Counted from the first letter of the stretch, positions 23,693-37,389 are shown. The stretch is 64,000 nucleotides of DNA from Sapria himalayana (GCA_029783825.1 JAREIK010000801.1:4725390-4789389); one strand, 5' to 3'. Numbers and translations are program-made. The notes: generated from the sequence alone by a model not told the origin.

Positions 23693-24479
23693 AGTAATTG
23701 AACTATAACAACATGTTTTATTTTTCAGATTTTTTTATGTAAGATTGGTAGAGAAAATAGATGACTTATCTAGGGTTCAAGTGAGATAGAGTGATGAACT
23801 GCACAAATTCTTCTTCACATTATCGATCTACTAGTTGTATACTTTCTGTTTGGACATCCATTTGGATAAGGTTGAGATTATCAACCCATGAATCAAGAGT
23901 GTGACTTATATTGAATATAAGTTATGTTATTAAAGAAAACATATTATAGCTTTCATATTTGACACATTAGAAGTGTATTAAAATGAACAAATTTTATATG
24001 ATTTATTCTATTATTTAAAGATTTTGTAAGATGACTTGATATATTTTATTTCTTTATTATTATTATTGTACTATTTTTACATGCTGTCTATTTTAAAGAA
24101 AAATCTCAAATTTAGTTCATTCTTATGAAACTTTATCAAATGGTAAAAATATAGTTTAGTTATAGTATTCGAATGTTTAGAAGTAATTATAATTTAAATA
24201 AACATTATATTAGTTTTCTTATTTTTGTAAGAAACATGAGATGATTTGACATACATTTGATATGGCTCTCCTATACATAATAGGATAACCAAAAGAAATA
24301 ATAGATATTTATTTAAAATAACTAGGATACTTCTACTACATGGAAGTGTTCATAGTTATTTATGAAGATAAACGATATTAACTACTAACTTACTAATCAA
24401 CCAAATGATTTTTTTATCCTCTTAGGTCATATCTTATATGAATTTTTGTATCTAGAAATGAGATTTTTTTACATTCTAC
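23693..24479. other. AT-rich DNA, possibly degraded 5' part of Co-3
   Basis: No motif could be read. It lies between the LINE-a poly(A) and the first recognisable integrase piece of Co-3. Confidence 0.35.
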
Positions 24480-26790
24480 TAATGATTTTTGGGTGGACTT
24501 GCTTTACCTAGGGTCTCTCCTGATAAAGAAAAGTTGTCTACTCATGCCAATAAGTGCACATAATTTGGGTATTCTAGCACTCGGAATGGATACAAGTTCT
24601 ACCCACAAGATACCAACATAATCATTATGAGGGTGAATGTGATATTTTTTGATTATTGGTATTTTTCAAGAATTAATACAACATAATGATATGATCATTG
24701 TCTTGTTGAATTGATACTTTACATAGAGTGACAACTAAATTAGATCCTATAACTGATACTACCACCAAAGATGGATTTGAGGAGAGTCATGGAACATCTT
24801 CTAGTGGTGTGAGTCAAGAGGAGTCTAGTGTGGGTCTCCCACAAGATGCTCAATAAGTATATCTTCTATAGGAGGAGAAGATAAAGGTTTGAAGTCCTCA
24901 TGATCCTAACCTAAAATTATATATTAGATGAATACATTCACATCTTCCTCAGTCGAGCCACTTATTATTACATTTTGATCCAATTTAAAGTATTGACTTA
25001 GACTTTCTGATTACTCTATAAAAGGAACCAAATATGTATTATACCTAGAACCTAGTGTTACATATACTTTGTTACTCTTTTTTTGGTAGTAAATATTCTA
25101 GTTTTCTATCTTTTCTTGATAGTTACATGATCCCAAATATTCTTCCTAAGGTACTTAGTCAACTATTATTATAATAGACTATGTTGCATGAATTAAGTAT
25201 AATTACCTCCAATCATATATGATATCTTGTTCATAATATTTCAGGTAAGCATGTTGTGAGATATAACATGGTATATATGGTAAAATTAAAAGGCAAAGTA
25301 ATCAGCTTAAGACCAAGTTGGAAACGAGTAGATTTTCATAGACTTATGTATGAATTATTAAGATATATTTTCTATCATGGACAAGATAGACATTATCAAA
25401 TTGTTGCCCTCTATTAATATTTTTTTATAAATGAACTATATATTAATTAGATATAAGAAATATATTTATCCATAGTGATCTTGAGGATGAAGTATTTATG
25501 TAGAAGCTACTAGGTTGTACTATTTGAGGAAGTACAAGTATGAATTGTATATTGCAAAATATTCTTTGTGACATAAAGCAATCTTGTAGGTCATAGTTCA
25601 CCCAATTCTCTTTAGTACATACTACTTTTGACTTTAGAAGATTTATATCATACAATTTTTATTTCTACTAACATGGATCATGAAGATAATATATGATGTT
25701 ATTAGTATATGTTGATGATATTTTTATTACATGAGATAATTAATTAGGAAGATCTCAATTGAATATGTACTTGCATACTAAGTTTTGAAGAAAAGATCTA
25801 AGATGTATCAAGTACTTTCTTAGATGTATCAAGAAATCCAAAATCATCTCTTTGCGATCATACATAGATTTGAGATGTACTTTTTTAAATGGGGTTTGTT
25901 TTAGATATTTTATCTAAGCTTGATATGACAGGATATTCACTAGTTGATTCCACACTTGATATGAGTATAGACTTGTCCAAGGATATAGAAACTTTAGTTG
26001 AATTTTTTAAATAATGAGAATCATAGAAAAGCATAACTATTTAATAATGACAAGTGCAAATATCACTTATATTATTCGTATAATTATTTTATTCTTAGAT
26101 TCTCGTAGAAAGATTCCTATGGATGTGGTCCTTTGGATTCTCAAATTTGTAAAGATTGGCCTGTGATCTGGGATTTCTTTTAGATACCATGAGCATAGTT
26201 GAATAGAGGCTTACTCAAATTCTAACTAGGATCCTATAATCTGAAAGAGAATATCCACCATTAGGTTTTACACTTTTATTGGAAGAAATCACATCTTTTG
26301 GAAAAGTATGAGGCATACTATTATTTCAAGGTTTAGTGTAGCGGTAGATTACAAGGCATACAATTTTGATCAATCACTTCTTGAAGGAGCTGAGCATATT
26401 AGTCTAAAAAATATAGACACTTATGATAGCTATTGTTATCGATCTAATTTTTCATGAGTAGAAGAAGTATATCAAGATCAAATTTCATTATATAAGTGAA
26501 AAGATCAAGGATGCTTCTATAGTTGCAAACTACATGCCAACTAATGAGTAGATTGCAAAGATATTTACAATTGCATAAGAAAATCCACATACATATTTTC
26601 TCGCATCTAAGATGGATATTTGTGATATGTATGTATTAACTAGGTGTTTCTAAAAATTAGTTATATTTGTCCCAATCGTAGTACATTTTCATCATATTTA
26701 TTTTTTTTGGAATATGGAAAATCATTTTTACATTTCTCTCTCTCTCTCTCTCTCCTTTATTTCTCTCTTTTCAAACCGACTAAACCCTAA
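24480..26790 (+). mobile_element. Ty1/copia element Co-3, 5'-incomplete
   Basis: Copia pol motifs run from the integrase C-terminal part to RNase H. They are followed at 26699-26790 by a segment matching the LTR end at 12350-12430, including a (TC)10 run at 26735-26754. gag, protease and most of integrase are not recognised. Stops are frequent. Confidence 0.75.
24490..26640 (+). pseudogene. pol: Co-3 copia pol: integrase end, RT, RNase H
   Basis: 'KLSTHANKC' and 'FGYSSTRNGYKFYPQ' (24525-24605) are the conserved segment after the integrase core (KCVFLGYS..KGY). The RT catalytic box lies in 'MLLVYVDDIFIT' with YVDD at about 25703-25714. RNase H and the connecting region follow: 'SKLDMTGYSLVDSTLDM' (25915-25970), 'RNHIFWKSM' (26290-26310), 'SRFSVAVDYKAYNF' (26330-26370) and 'IKFHYISEKIKDASIV' (about 26480-26525). 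The last matches the plant copia RNase H end. The copy has many stops. Confidence 0.75.
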
Positions 26791-27149
26791 TAATAATTAA
26801 TTTAGATTTTTTGAACTAAAGATAACCCTAATAATATTCAAACTAGCTAATGATTTAGTAAAAGTATGATGGATTTTGTTGAGGATATATTGGTTTGATT
26901 TAATAGGTTCTAGTTTCCTTTTAATTTGTTTGCTTTTGGAGACAACCTATAAGCAAACATATATGAATTTTGATAAATTTAGGATGTTGAATTTTTATGA
27001 CAATTATTTCTTTGATATTTTTTCAAATGATGTTTTATTGGTTTCTTTTGATAATTGGACTTTAAAATAGAATGTGATTCATTTTTGTAAGAAGCTAGAA
27101 GAAAATGAAGAACAACTTGTAGTGAATTATCAAGAGACTAATTTTTTTA
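26791..27149. other. AT-rich DNA, nothing recognised
   Basis: A 64-codon hydrophobic frame at 26876-27070 (plus) resembles no family I know. It is probably a chance frame. Confidence 0.4.
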
Positions 27150-29480
27150 ACTAGGTGAGATGCTATTGTGATGTTGTTATAGTGTCAAAACATATTATTT
27201 TTGACATTGTCCCAAATGCATGTTGGTTAATTGATTTTATTTTAATGGAGATCCACAAGTATATGGTCATGCAAGTAGTAAAGATAGATATACTTCCCAC
27301 ATAGACTATGTTAGTAATTTCACCAACTAATAGTGAACTAACAATTACTCGACTTGAATAGATAAGTTTGATTCTAGAAAAGATAGTTAAACTCTAAGGT
27401 GGGCATACTTCTTTGTGCATGATAAGATTTATATATTCTTGAGGCAATGTTATATTTGTTTGTCTGACTAAGGGTATTTAGATGTTGAATTCACCAACTA
27501 CCCTTTTGGCATACATAATAGTTATCAATTTTGGACTGGCACTACTAAGTAAGGTCTTTTCATAGTTGTGCATTCAATATTTTAATATTGAAACCATATT
27601 TCTTCCATTAATGAGTAATCTACATATCTACTCCTTTTAGGAAGTACATCAACTACTCATGATGATTGCTTTGAGTATGTGTTTTTATTCTCTAACCTTC
27701 AAAGTTATAAAAGATGTGAAGTGATATGATAATAATTACGTTTGGGCTTTTGGCTTCATGAGTACCATACTAGCATCAATTATATATATCTTTCTATTGA
27801 TTTTACCTATGAAAATCTTACAAGAGAAAGTGATTTGCAAGAATGTCATCATCTACCATGGCTAACACATAACTCTCACACTATAGTGAAACTTCTAGAT
27901 TAATCATTCTATATAACACCCACTTAATCTTAAAGTTAAATCTTCTAGAATATGCACAATCAAATTGTTATAAATTTATTTGTACTTTCGGCTTCATGAG
28001 CACCATACTCACATTATTTAAACATACATAAATTGAGGGTTTCCATGCATAGGTTTATTTCACATGTTAAGAGTTGAAGGGATGTCACTTCTTTTGGGTT
28101 GAATCTCTTGAGTGTGTCTTATGCCTTACCTGTCACCATCTATCATGTCCAACTTACATAAATCTATGTCAGAGTGAAACCTTAAAGATTTATTGTAAAT
28201 AACATCCATGTCCATCAACATTCCAAACTTAGTATTACAACAATTTATTATACAAACTTAACCATCTCCATAAATACAATAAACCAATCTTAGATCTTTA
28301 TTTAGTTTGACATTGGGAAAAATTTACTTGAGATTTTGTGGTATATCTCATTAGATCAAAGATTTCCAATGATAACTAACATGAAGATTAGTGTTAGATC
28401 ATATTCCCAATCAATTTTTACTTGTGTTCGCCTTAAATTTGACCCAAAATTGTTATTGGCATTCACATTGTCTAGGATTTTGTGTGCCTTAGCCTCAAAA
28501 TTTGAATCTCTTCCTACTTTTTTGCAAAATTTTCTAAGCCATCTTTTACAAATAAGGGTCTTATCAAGCTTTTTTTTGAAGCTTTTTAAGCTGGAAGTAA
28601 TGACTTTAGGTTGAAGTCATGACTCTGTCATCTATTCAAAACACTTATGGAGTGCAAAATTAATGACAATAAAAAATGCTACAAATGAAGTAATTCTTAT
28701 TTGGAACTAAAAATCATGAATGCAAGAATCGTATGACTAAGTTAATTTTTTATTAGAACCAATAGTCAAAGAGGCAAGAATGTGATGACCGATGAATAAT
28801 CTCTTTGAAGTACAAAGTTATAGTGGCAAAAATAGTCATGATGAAGATAATTATTCCCTATAATACAAACTCATAGTGGCAAGAATGATCACGAATAAGA
28901 TAATTATTCTCTAGAATAAAAAGTAATGGTGGCAAGAATACCACGACCAAGACATGACATTAGAAAGGTTGTGATCAATGATGTTTCTTTATAGAGCAAA
29001 AAGTCATGGCTTAAAAAGTTTGTCGTGACTCAAAATTTTTGGCTATAATGAATATGTCACAATGTTGGAAATTTTTGTGACTTCTAATAATGTGGCACTT
29101 GGTTTTTGTGACATAAAAATAATGTTGTGGCTGAAATTATATTTTTGTATAAGTGCATCTTGACACTAAAAAAAGTTCATATTCAAAAAGAAAGTATTAC
29201 ATAATAAAAAGATTATAACCACTAGGTAATATAGTCATTTCATACAAATATTACCATATTTTGTTTTGTAAAATCATGACCAAGAAAGGATATCATGACT
29301 ACTTAATAGGCTTGTGATTGTGTAACTAAGTCATGACATTATAAATTCCATGAATTTCCCTTTACTTTTCTACCATCAAAATTAGTATTCTGCCATATCC
29401 ACAAATCCTACTCAAATTATATTTAATTTTACTATTATTCATCCATTTCAATCATAATTTCCATATAGTGAAATCCTTTC
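27150..29480 (-). repeat. Athila-like gypsy LTR, reverse orientation (copy D1)
   Basis: 27150-28260 aligns by eye with 40340-41400. Both share landmarks with the reverse complement of the LTR at 31480-32340, for example 'TTTTGGCTTCATGAG(T/C)ACCATACT' here against 'GTATGATACTTACGAAACCAAA' there. The 'CATGAC'-rich block with a 52-53 bp satellite follows at 28600-29480, again as in 41760-42500. It is in the minus orientation and could be the 3' LTR of Gy-C. Confidence 0.55.
28668..28960. repeat. 52-53 bp tandem repeat inside LTR copy D1, about 5 units
   Basis: The marker '(G/T)GCAAG/A' occurs at 28721, 28773, 28825, 28878 and 28931, with spacings of 52, 52, 53 and 53 bp. Units share 'AATAATT.TT', 'AA..TCATGGTGGCAAGAAT' and a 'CACGA' core. 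The same satellite is at 41805-42066. Confidence 0.75.
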
Positions 29481-29799
29481 ATTACAAGCCTATATTTTAT
29501 ACAAACACATCACAAAATCTATACAAATTAGCCCACAAAATCAGAATATTTAGTGCTATACAAACTATCTCACTAAAAGTATGACTTAACCTCAAGCAAA
29601 GAATCTCTCTTTCTCGCTCTCTCTAAATATTTTGGACAAGAGAAAATACATCACAAAACATTACCATGAATGGGTTTGAGTGTCTTGGTACTCTTCAATA
29701 AATAAGGATTCTTGAATGTAGGTATTTTTGTATACAAACCAGTTGAATACTATTTGGTATTCAAATTACAAAATATTTTTGAGTATTATGGTATTTTTA

Positions 29800-32520
29800 G
29801 ATGATGTTTAAGATGAGAATGATACATAAAAAATTGATTTCATGACTTTTGAGTTTTAGTGAAGTTTGATAAATAGTCATTAAATGATAGGTTTTGGAGA
29901 TTTTTGGTTAATTGATAGATTATGGAGCATCAAGTAGTTTCGTCATCTATTCTTGGCTAAAACTTTACCTAATTAGTCATGATAATTTTTGTTTGTCATG
30001 ACTCTACTATCTTATTAGTTTAATCTTTCAACTATACAAAACCATGACTATGACATTAAATAACTATGATATTATCATAGTCATTTATCTCATAATATTC
30101 TTTGTAACTATGATATTATCATGGAATATCAATCATATTTATCTCATCATAATTAAATGACTATGACATTAATTTCATGTCATAATACCAAGAGTAATAA
30201 TTTTTTTACAAAACCATGACTTTTGTCCTATAAAAAGTTATAAATCTAAAACTAATTAGGCTAAAGTCATTACAATTATTCAACACTGTGACCATTTTCA
30301 CACAAAATATTACATATGACATTTTATTGAATACAACCAATCTCCAAGTCCATGACTCTTTTCCTCAAGAAAAGTCAAAGACATGACTTTTATGTCAGTC
30401 TAATTCTTAGTGACCTGGCCTTCTTGTAGTGTTGTAGCCTTCTTGTAGTGTTGTGACCATGTGATATATGAGAGAAGTCAAGGCCAATGCCATGACCACT
30501 CTCAATACCATGGCCACTTGTAATACAAGAAAGACTATTCTTTGTACTATGGCCTTTTCCACTACCATGCCCATAAAATGCACATGAGAGGAGATTCTCA
30601 ATACCTTAGTTATTTCCAATGCACGAACTATATAATAATTAAAGAAAGGCCAATGTAAATACTATTTCCATTCCCAAAACCATGGTTATTCCCACTATCA
30701 TGATCATATGATACACATAAGAGGTCATTCCTAATATCATAGTCATTCTCAGTGTCACGACTATATGATGAATTAGAAAGAAAAACATTGAAGCTACTAC
30801 TATTTTTTAGCACTATGATTTATTATTACATAGACATTTGGCCCGAGTTATGGATAATTCCTAGTGCTGCAACTTTATGTTATAAATAGATTTAGACATA
30901 TTCTATAGTTATGGTCATTTTATAGAATCATGACATTAAGTTCAAGAGATGAAAGGCAAAGTCATGGCTTTCTTCCAAAACCCTTGACTTTCTACTTAAA
31001 GTAATATAGAAATATTAAAACTTTCTCCCAAGGAACTCCACAACAAGTAAGAGAAGTACTAGATAAACTAAATTATAGAGTTGGGGGTGTGACTCTAAAA
31101 CCCTCTCCCCCTCTAGAATAGATTTGGTAAATTATATCAAAATAGCATGTGGTCTAGAGTTTCAGGAATTTTATTTATGTGATGTATAAATAGTTATTAT
31201 ATTAATGCATAAGTTTTAATTTATCTTGTGTTGTAGAAATTGATGAATTTAGTAATTAAATAGATTGTGAATATGAGATTTGGCTATTTGTGGGATTGTA
31301 TAAGTTTTCATTATTGATAGTGATAGATAAATCATAAGGCTAAGTCATGCATATAGTAAGAAAGAAATAATAGACCTTCTTACTATGATACATGAGATAA
31401 ACATATATGTTAAAACGTAAAATTTAGGTATATTAATCATTGTGAGTATGATACTTACGAAACCAAAAGTACAAATAATTTACATACCAATCCATTAAAC
31501 TTAACTTAGGAGAATTGGTTCTTGATTGATATGGTTATATGATAAAATATTCTTCTAGGGAATTCACTTTTAGTACGAGAGTCATATCATTACCAAGGAG
31601 GATGGTGACAAGTAATCTGAGGAATGTGCATTAGTATATTATGACTTACAAGATGGTGACATCTCTTTGAGTTTCTTTAATTTGAATAGTTTCCACTAGT
31701 GAAACTTAAAAGAATCATATGTTAATTATGATAGTATTATACTTATAAAGCCAAAAGTACAAATCACGTCAATTCTTAGCCTTTATGACACATGAGACAA
31801 GGGAATAAGTGTTTACATATGAAATAATCATTAAGAGTAGTTGATGAGTTTCCTAAAAGGTATGAGATGTGAATAATTTTTGAGCAATAATAATATGTTG
31901 TCTTTGTGGTAAAGTACCGAAGAGATAACTATGAGGGGACCATCAATGGGATAGACTCAATTGTGATACCCACTTTATATGTTGTTTAGGAATAAAGTCA
32001 TTATATAATAACATAATTTTCATTATATATCTAAACCCAATATAATTCAAACTATTGAAACATATATCATAAAAATTAAATGGAAAAATCCATTGATCTA
32101 AGATTGATACAAAAATCAAAAATATCTATTTAACTAAATATGAGTTTTTTAACTATTGATCGACTGAACTACTTATATAATCTATGTGAGATCGATATTT
32201 AGATAAAAGTCTTTTTTATTACTTCTACTACCTATAACTTGTTAATTTTTATTGATGAAATATTCTCACTATTGAGATATTACCTAACTAACAAAATTAA
32301 GTATGATAACTAAGTCGCAACAATTTTTTTATACCATTTCATTGGTTATTTAGTTTGGATAGTCAATATTAATTATTGTAATTATCCTTGAGAAAGGATA
32401 ATTCTTTTTTAGTAGTTTCAATAGCATTAATTTTGATAAATCTTTTTAAATCTAATGGTTAGTGTTGTTATGTTGTTTGAAAAATGGATAGTTGTGTTTG
32501 GTATTTTGCTTATATATTTT
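29800..32520 (+). repeat. 5' LTR of Athila-like element Gy-B
   Basis: 29860-31030 is the 'CATGAC'-rich block and corresponds to 12600-13480 ('CAT.TATTCTTGGC.AAAACT'). 31480-32340 is the second block, shared with 17077-18000, 36349-37240 and, reversed, 35460-36348 and 2615-3075. Gag follows at 32540, so this is a 5' LTR. 30400-30800 is a field of repeated 'CCATGACC' and 'CCATGGCC' words. Two short minus frames there are low-complexity reading of that repeat. Confidence 0.6.
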
Positions 32521-32539
32521 TCTTTTGCTTTTTAGTGCC

Positions 32540-33210
32540 TTTTTATGAGCTAAAGCTCTAGGATTGATCTAATCCCTCTAGACCTAGAAATCTAAATAAC
32601 AAAAAGAAAAATTTCCAAAAAAAAAATTATGATGAAGAGAAAATGGATGTGACTATTAATAATAAAGAGCACTATTGGGATCTCACATTAGAAGATTATT
32701 GGTGGGCCATGATGATGGAAATTATTTGGGTATTTGAATGATACTAATGGAAGCAAACTAGTTTGATTATAAGCCTAGTATGATAGATATGATTCAGTAA
32801 TACTAGTATAGTAGAAAGGTATCGAAGGATCCTAACAGATATGTCATGCTATTTTTAGAGCAATGCATCATTATAAAGGCATGGAATTAGGTCTATTATT
32901 TATCTTGTGGCTCTATTGAGAGTTGAGATGAACTAGTGAGAACTTTTCTCACTATGTTTTTCTCATATCAAAACACTTCTAAGTTATTGAGCAAGATAAG
33001 CCAAATTTAGCAAGATGAATAGAAGACTCTATATGACACTTGAGAGCATTTTAAAAAGTTATTGAGGATGTGCCTCGACATGAGTTCGAGTTGTGATTTC
33101 AAGCCTAAATTGAATTCAATTATGAATAAATCACTAGATTATATACATTATACTTATTTAAGAAGCTAACATAGAATAACTACTAAACTTTGACAAATCA
33201 TTCCTTTGGG
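32540..33210 (+). pseudogene. gag: Gy-B gypsy gag
   Basis: It is parallel to Gy-A gag. Both start with a 'GAGC(C/T)AAAGCTCT' leader, then a segment ending 'DYWWAMMMEI', then 'DPNRYVMLFLEQC' and 'SIES'. Further on 'ESILKSYXGCASTXVRV' and 'NSIMN' remnants correspond to the LLRR..WFQAQ..Y block of Gy-A. Roughly 60 codons are missing in the middle compared with Gy-A, and several stops are present. Confidence 0.7.
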
Positions 33211-34439
33211 AGAAGGCGAGCTGTACATTTTAAGTTAGATCTGTTCACCACAATTGAAGTAAAAAATAAAGTTTTCCTAAGAAAGCTTGATACCCAAAAA
33301 AAATTAGAAGAACAATGGGAGAAATTGTTATTTTTCATCCACATAAAATAGTGAGCTTGGATCTCACTTAACAAATAGAGGAAGCCAACATAATGCAAAG
33401 GAAATAGTATATGTTTCGACCCAATAATATTGTCCTCATGGATTATCACCAAAATTTGAGAATTCACAACTTTTTTATTTGGAGGCTATGTGAGTGGGCT
33501 ATAAAATATTGGGCAAGCTCCGAGAAATTTTGAGAACAATATGAAGAGTTATAATAATCAAGGAGGATGAAGCTTATATCATCAATCATCACGAAGAGAA
33601 GAGAAGTTGACTTTGAAAAAAAAAATCATGAATATCATCTTTATAAAATTGATAAAGAGAAAAGATAATAAAGACAACTAGATGGAAAACTTTCATGTAA
33701 AATTGGATCACACAGGTTCACTAATGAGAAATATAGAGATCAAATTGGATACTAGACATTATTATTGAAGAAAGAAGAAGCCAATGAACTACCAAGTGCT
33801 ACTAAATGAAATCTGAATAATTTCTCATCTATATTGCTACAAAGTGAGAAAGAGCTACATAGGAAATACATTAAGCAAGAGTATTGTAAAATTTATGGAG
33901 TTGATAGCAATGAGACTTGCCTAAAATTCATAGCCCCCACTAAAGTTTTTTAAGAAGTCATGACTCCCACCAAAGATATTTCTAAAGATAAAGATTATGA
34001 TGCCATGACATATAAGGAAGCCATGGATCTAGAGGAAGTACATGCCCAAATCTCTCCCTAAATGCAAATGAAGGAAGCAGAGAAAGAGGGGAGTGGATGG
34101 ATGTTACTCAAGGCTAAGGAGATAAAGAAATAAGTCATAATAAAGTTTAGAGTATTTATCCATTTCCATGATATTTTATAAAGAATAAATTTGATATATA
34201 CTATGAGAAGTTTCTCAATATATTGTGAAAACTAGAAGTAAATATATCATTTGCCAAAGTTCTAGCCCAAATAACAAACTATATGAAACCTATGAAAGAT
34301 ATCATGAGTATTAATAGGAAGTTAGATATGTATGGACCATAAATATTATTTAGAAGTATAATATAATTATTCAAAGGATACTTATGAAGAAATTGAAGGA
34401 CCTTAGAAGTTTTACTATACATTGTACTATTAGGGACTG
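33211..34439 (+). other. Gy-B spacer between gag and protease
   Basis: Lysine-rich degraded sequence. It matches the Gy-A spacer through 'GTCATGACTCC' words at 33955-34015. No domain could be read. The minus-strand frame at 33198-33467 is a shadow. Confidence 0.4.
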
Positions 34440-34800
34440 CATATATTAGAAAGTATTATGCAATTTAAGATTAAATATAAATTTGATGCCCATATCAAAA
34501 ATGCAAAGATTGGATCTCAGAAAAATTACTCTGATATGTCTCTCACTCCAAATGATTGGTCTGACTATTAAATGCTCAGATGAGATTATTAAACATGTTT
34601 TGGTTAATGTTAGTATTCCCAAATTTCCAGTAAATTTTGTTGTATTAGATATGAAAGAAAATAATTATGTAGTATAAATTTTGGGATTACAATTTTTGGC
34701 GACTAGAAAACCCCTTATCAAGTTCAAGAAAGGGGAGTTCACTATCTAGGTTGATGAGAAACAATTAATGTTTAATCTTTACAGAGGCATGTGAGTTAAA
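34440..34800 (+). pseudogene. Gy-B gypsy protease
   Basis: An open frame at 34483-34677 reads 'LDLRKITLICLSLQMIGLTI' and 'VLVNVSIPKFPVNFVVLDMK'. That is the second half of the Athila-like protease (ITLQLADRSI..VLVKV..F..P.DFVVLDM). Past a stop, 'LGLQFLATRKPLIKFKKGEF' corresponds to ILGRPFLAT..LIDV.KGEL. This is the best-preserved gypsy domain in the window. The N-terminal catalytic motif is not intact. Confidence 0.85.
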
Positions 34801-35138
34801 GATAATGATGAGATGGGGTGTTGAAGAGTAAACAATCTTCTCCATATTTCAATGCAATAGAAAGCAGACTTTCAATGGAAGAATTTTGTAGAATACTACT
34901 TTCTAGATAAAGATGAAGGAGAAAGCATAAAAGAAAACTATGGAGCTGTGGAATTAATGAATATAAAGAAAGTGATGAGGAAGAACCATTTTGGAGTTAG
35001 AAAAATGACTTTTATGAGATTGTGGCATTCTTTGTAGTTGTGACCTCAGAAGAATTTAATATAGAAAACTTCAATGAAGTTGAGAAAACTACTGAGGAAG
35101 ACAAGGTTGAGTCACAAATTATGAAGAATCCAATCAAA
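34801..35138 (+). other. Gy-B sequence between protease and 72-bp repeats
   Basis: 'GTTGAAGAGTAAACAATCTT' followed by 'GCAATAGAAAGCAGACTTTC' matches 20770-20820 of Gy-A. No domain is named for this part. Confidence 0.5.
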
Positions 35139-35445
35139 GACAAAATTGCTATGCATAGCACCATTACTTTGGGGGTACAAAAATAAATTGGCCAAGAAAT
35201 GTTCAAAGACACATCTATGATTGTGCATGGCACTTTGACTTTAGTGTTATAATGAAATAATTCATCTAAAGCTCAAAGGAAAAGCCATGATTGTGCAAAG
35301 CATGGAGACTTTGGTGTTATAACATTAAATTGATTAAAAATAGCTCAAGAAGAAGCACCATGACTTTGGGGTTACCGAATGAATTGGGCAACAAAAAACT
35401 AAAAGGAAAAGCTACAACTATACTTAGTATCATGACTTTGGAGAT
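35139..35445 (+). repeat. Degenerate 72-bp tandem repeat in Gy-B
   Basis: Units corresponding to those at 21174-21534 start near 35139, 35209, 35278 and 35404. Small indels make the spacings 69-70 bp. The pattern 'KIAMHSTITLGVQK' repeats. The array ends abruptly at the reversed LTR beginning near 35460. Confidence 0.7.
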
Positions 35446-35459
35446 TGTTATAATTTTGT

Positions 35460-36348
35460 TATGCTACCTAATTTTATCATTTAAGTAATATCAAAATAGT
35501 TTGTTAATGAGGGTATCACATCAATAAAGATCCACATAACAAGGGTTATACAAGTTGTAAAGCATACATTCATCTAGTTATTGATCTCATTTGAATTATA
35601 TCAGTAGTTTGGTTATTCAATAGTGAGATAATTTATTTTTAGTAAAATAGATATTTGGATTGTTAGACAATCTTACATTCATGAGTTTATTCATTTAATC
35701 TATGTGGTAATATTTAAGTTGCTTGACTAACATATGTTTGGACACAAAATAAAGGTTGGGGTATTATGTAATAATATCTTGCCCTAATAGCATACAAGGT
35801 GATTATCACCATTGAGCTCTTTGTAATGATGGTCACCTCATAACTATCCCTTCTTACATCACCATTGAGATAATAATTCATCATTGATTAAGAGTCATTC
35901 ACAATCTCATACCATTTAGAGAACTTTGTTAACTTTCCTTGATAGTTACTTTGTATACACACTCATATTTTTTAGCCTTAGATATCATAAAGATAAAAGA
36001 TTGATATGATTTATAAGCATTTATAATTTTATCTTTATAAGTATCATATACACATAATTAATATATGTTTTTCTCAAGTTTCATTAGTGGGAATCATGCA
36101 AGTAAAAGCAACTCACAAGGTTTTTCACCACCTTGTGAGTTACGACATACGTGCACATGTCCTTATGATTACCTACTATCATCCTTTTCAGTGATGATGT
36201 GACTCTCATACTAAAGGTAAACCCCTTAAAATAATATTCTATTTAACATCAATCCTAATCAAAAACTAGTGTATCAAGATCTATATAATAGATTGACATG
36301 TAAAAGTATTTGTATTTTTGGCTTCATAAATTTTGTACTCTCGTAATT
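35460..36348 (-). repeat. Gypsy LTR half, reverse orientation (left arm of palindrome)
   Basis: This is the reverse complement of the LTR segment 31440-32340. For example 'ATAACTATGAGGGGACCATC' at 31925 corresponds to the complement of 35835-35860. It directly abuts a forward copy at 36349. Confidence 0.75.
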
Positions 36349-37240
36349 CATTCTAAAAGAAGATCTAGTTCTCAATTGAGATTATTATTTTATAAAAAAT
36401 TATTTTAAGGGATTTACCTTTAGTATGAAAGTCATATCATCACTAAGGAGGTTAGTGTCATTTAAATTAAGAGATGTGCATGAGTATATTGTAACTCATA
36501 AGGTGATGATAATTCTTTTAGATGTTTTAATTCATATAGTTCTTATCGATTAAACTTAAGGGAACCATATATTAATTATACAAGTATGACCCTTTTGAAG
36601 TTGAAAATGTAAATGATTGCAAACCATATCAATTCTTGGTATTTATGGCTCATGAGGTCATAGAATAAGATTTTACATAGCAACCATCAAATATAGTTGA
36701 CAAGTTTCCTAAAAGATATGTACTTATAAATAACTCTCGAGTGAAGATAATTTATTATGTCAGTGGTAAAGTGCAAAGATGATAGCCATAATGGGATCAT
36801 CATTACTAATGAATCATTGGTGATAACCAGCTTTTATGTTATTAGGATAACGATTTATTACCCAACAACTCAACCTTCATGTTGTATCTAAACCCAATAT
36901 ACTTTAAACTATTTGAACATGTATCACATAAATTAAGTATATAAATCAATGTATCTAAAATTGATACTAAAATCCAAAATATTTATTTGCTAGAATTGAG
37001 TTTTTTACCTCTGGATTGAGCAAACTACTGATACAATCTATATGTGATTGATATTTTCGTGAAAGTCTTCTTTACTACTTGTACGACTCGTATACATGTT
37101 GATCCTTGATGAAGAGATACCCTCACCTATGAGATTTTAGAATACTACATAACTAATAAAATTAGACATCATAACACAATCGCTACATATTCTATGAATT
37201 TATTTTATTCATCTTAGACTAAAAAAATCATAGGTTTCCT
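36349..37240 (+). repeat. Gypsy LTR half, forward orientation (right arm of palindrome)
   Basis: It aligns with 31490-32340 in the same orientation: 'TTTA(C/G)TATGAAAGTCATATCA' near 36420, 'TTTCCTAAAAG.TATG' near 36705 and 'GATATTTTCGTGAAAGTCTT' near 37050. Both arms stop at about the same internal point of the LTR. Confidence 0.75.
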
Positions 37241-37389
37241 CCCAATAAGTGATATATATAATATCCTTTGCTAGACCAATTTTTTGACCTCTAATCCATT
37301 ATTACTAATTTTTTTCTGACTATGTCATGATAGTAGATAGTTGCGACTCTAATTATTACTCAACCTTAAAGTTGTTATTCTACTTTATA

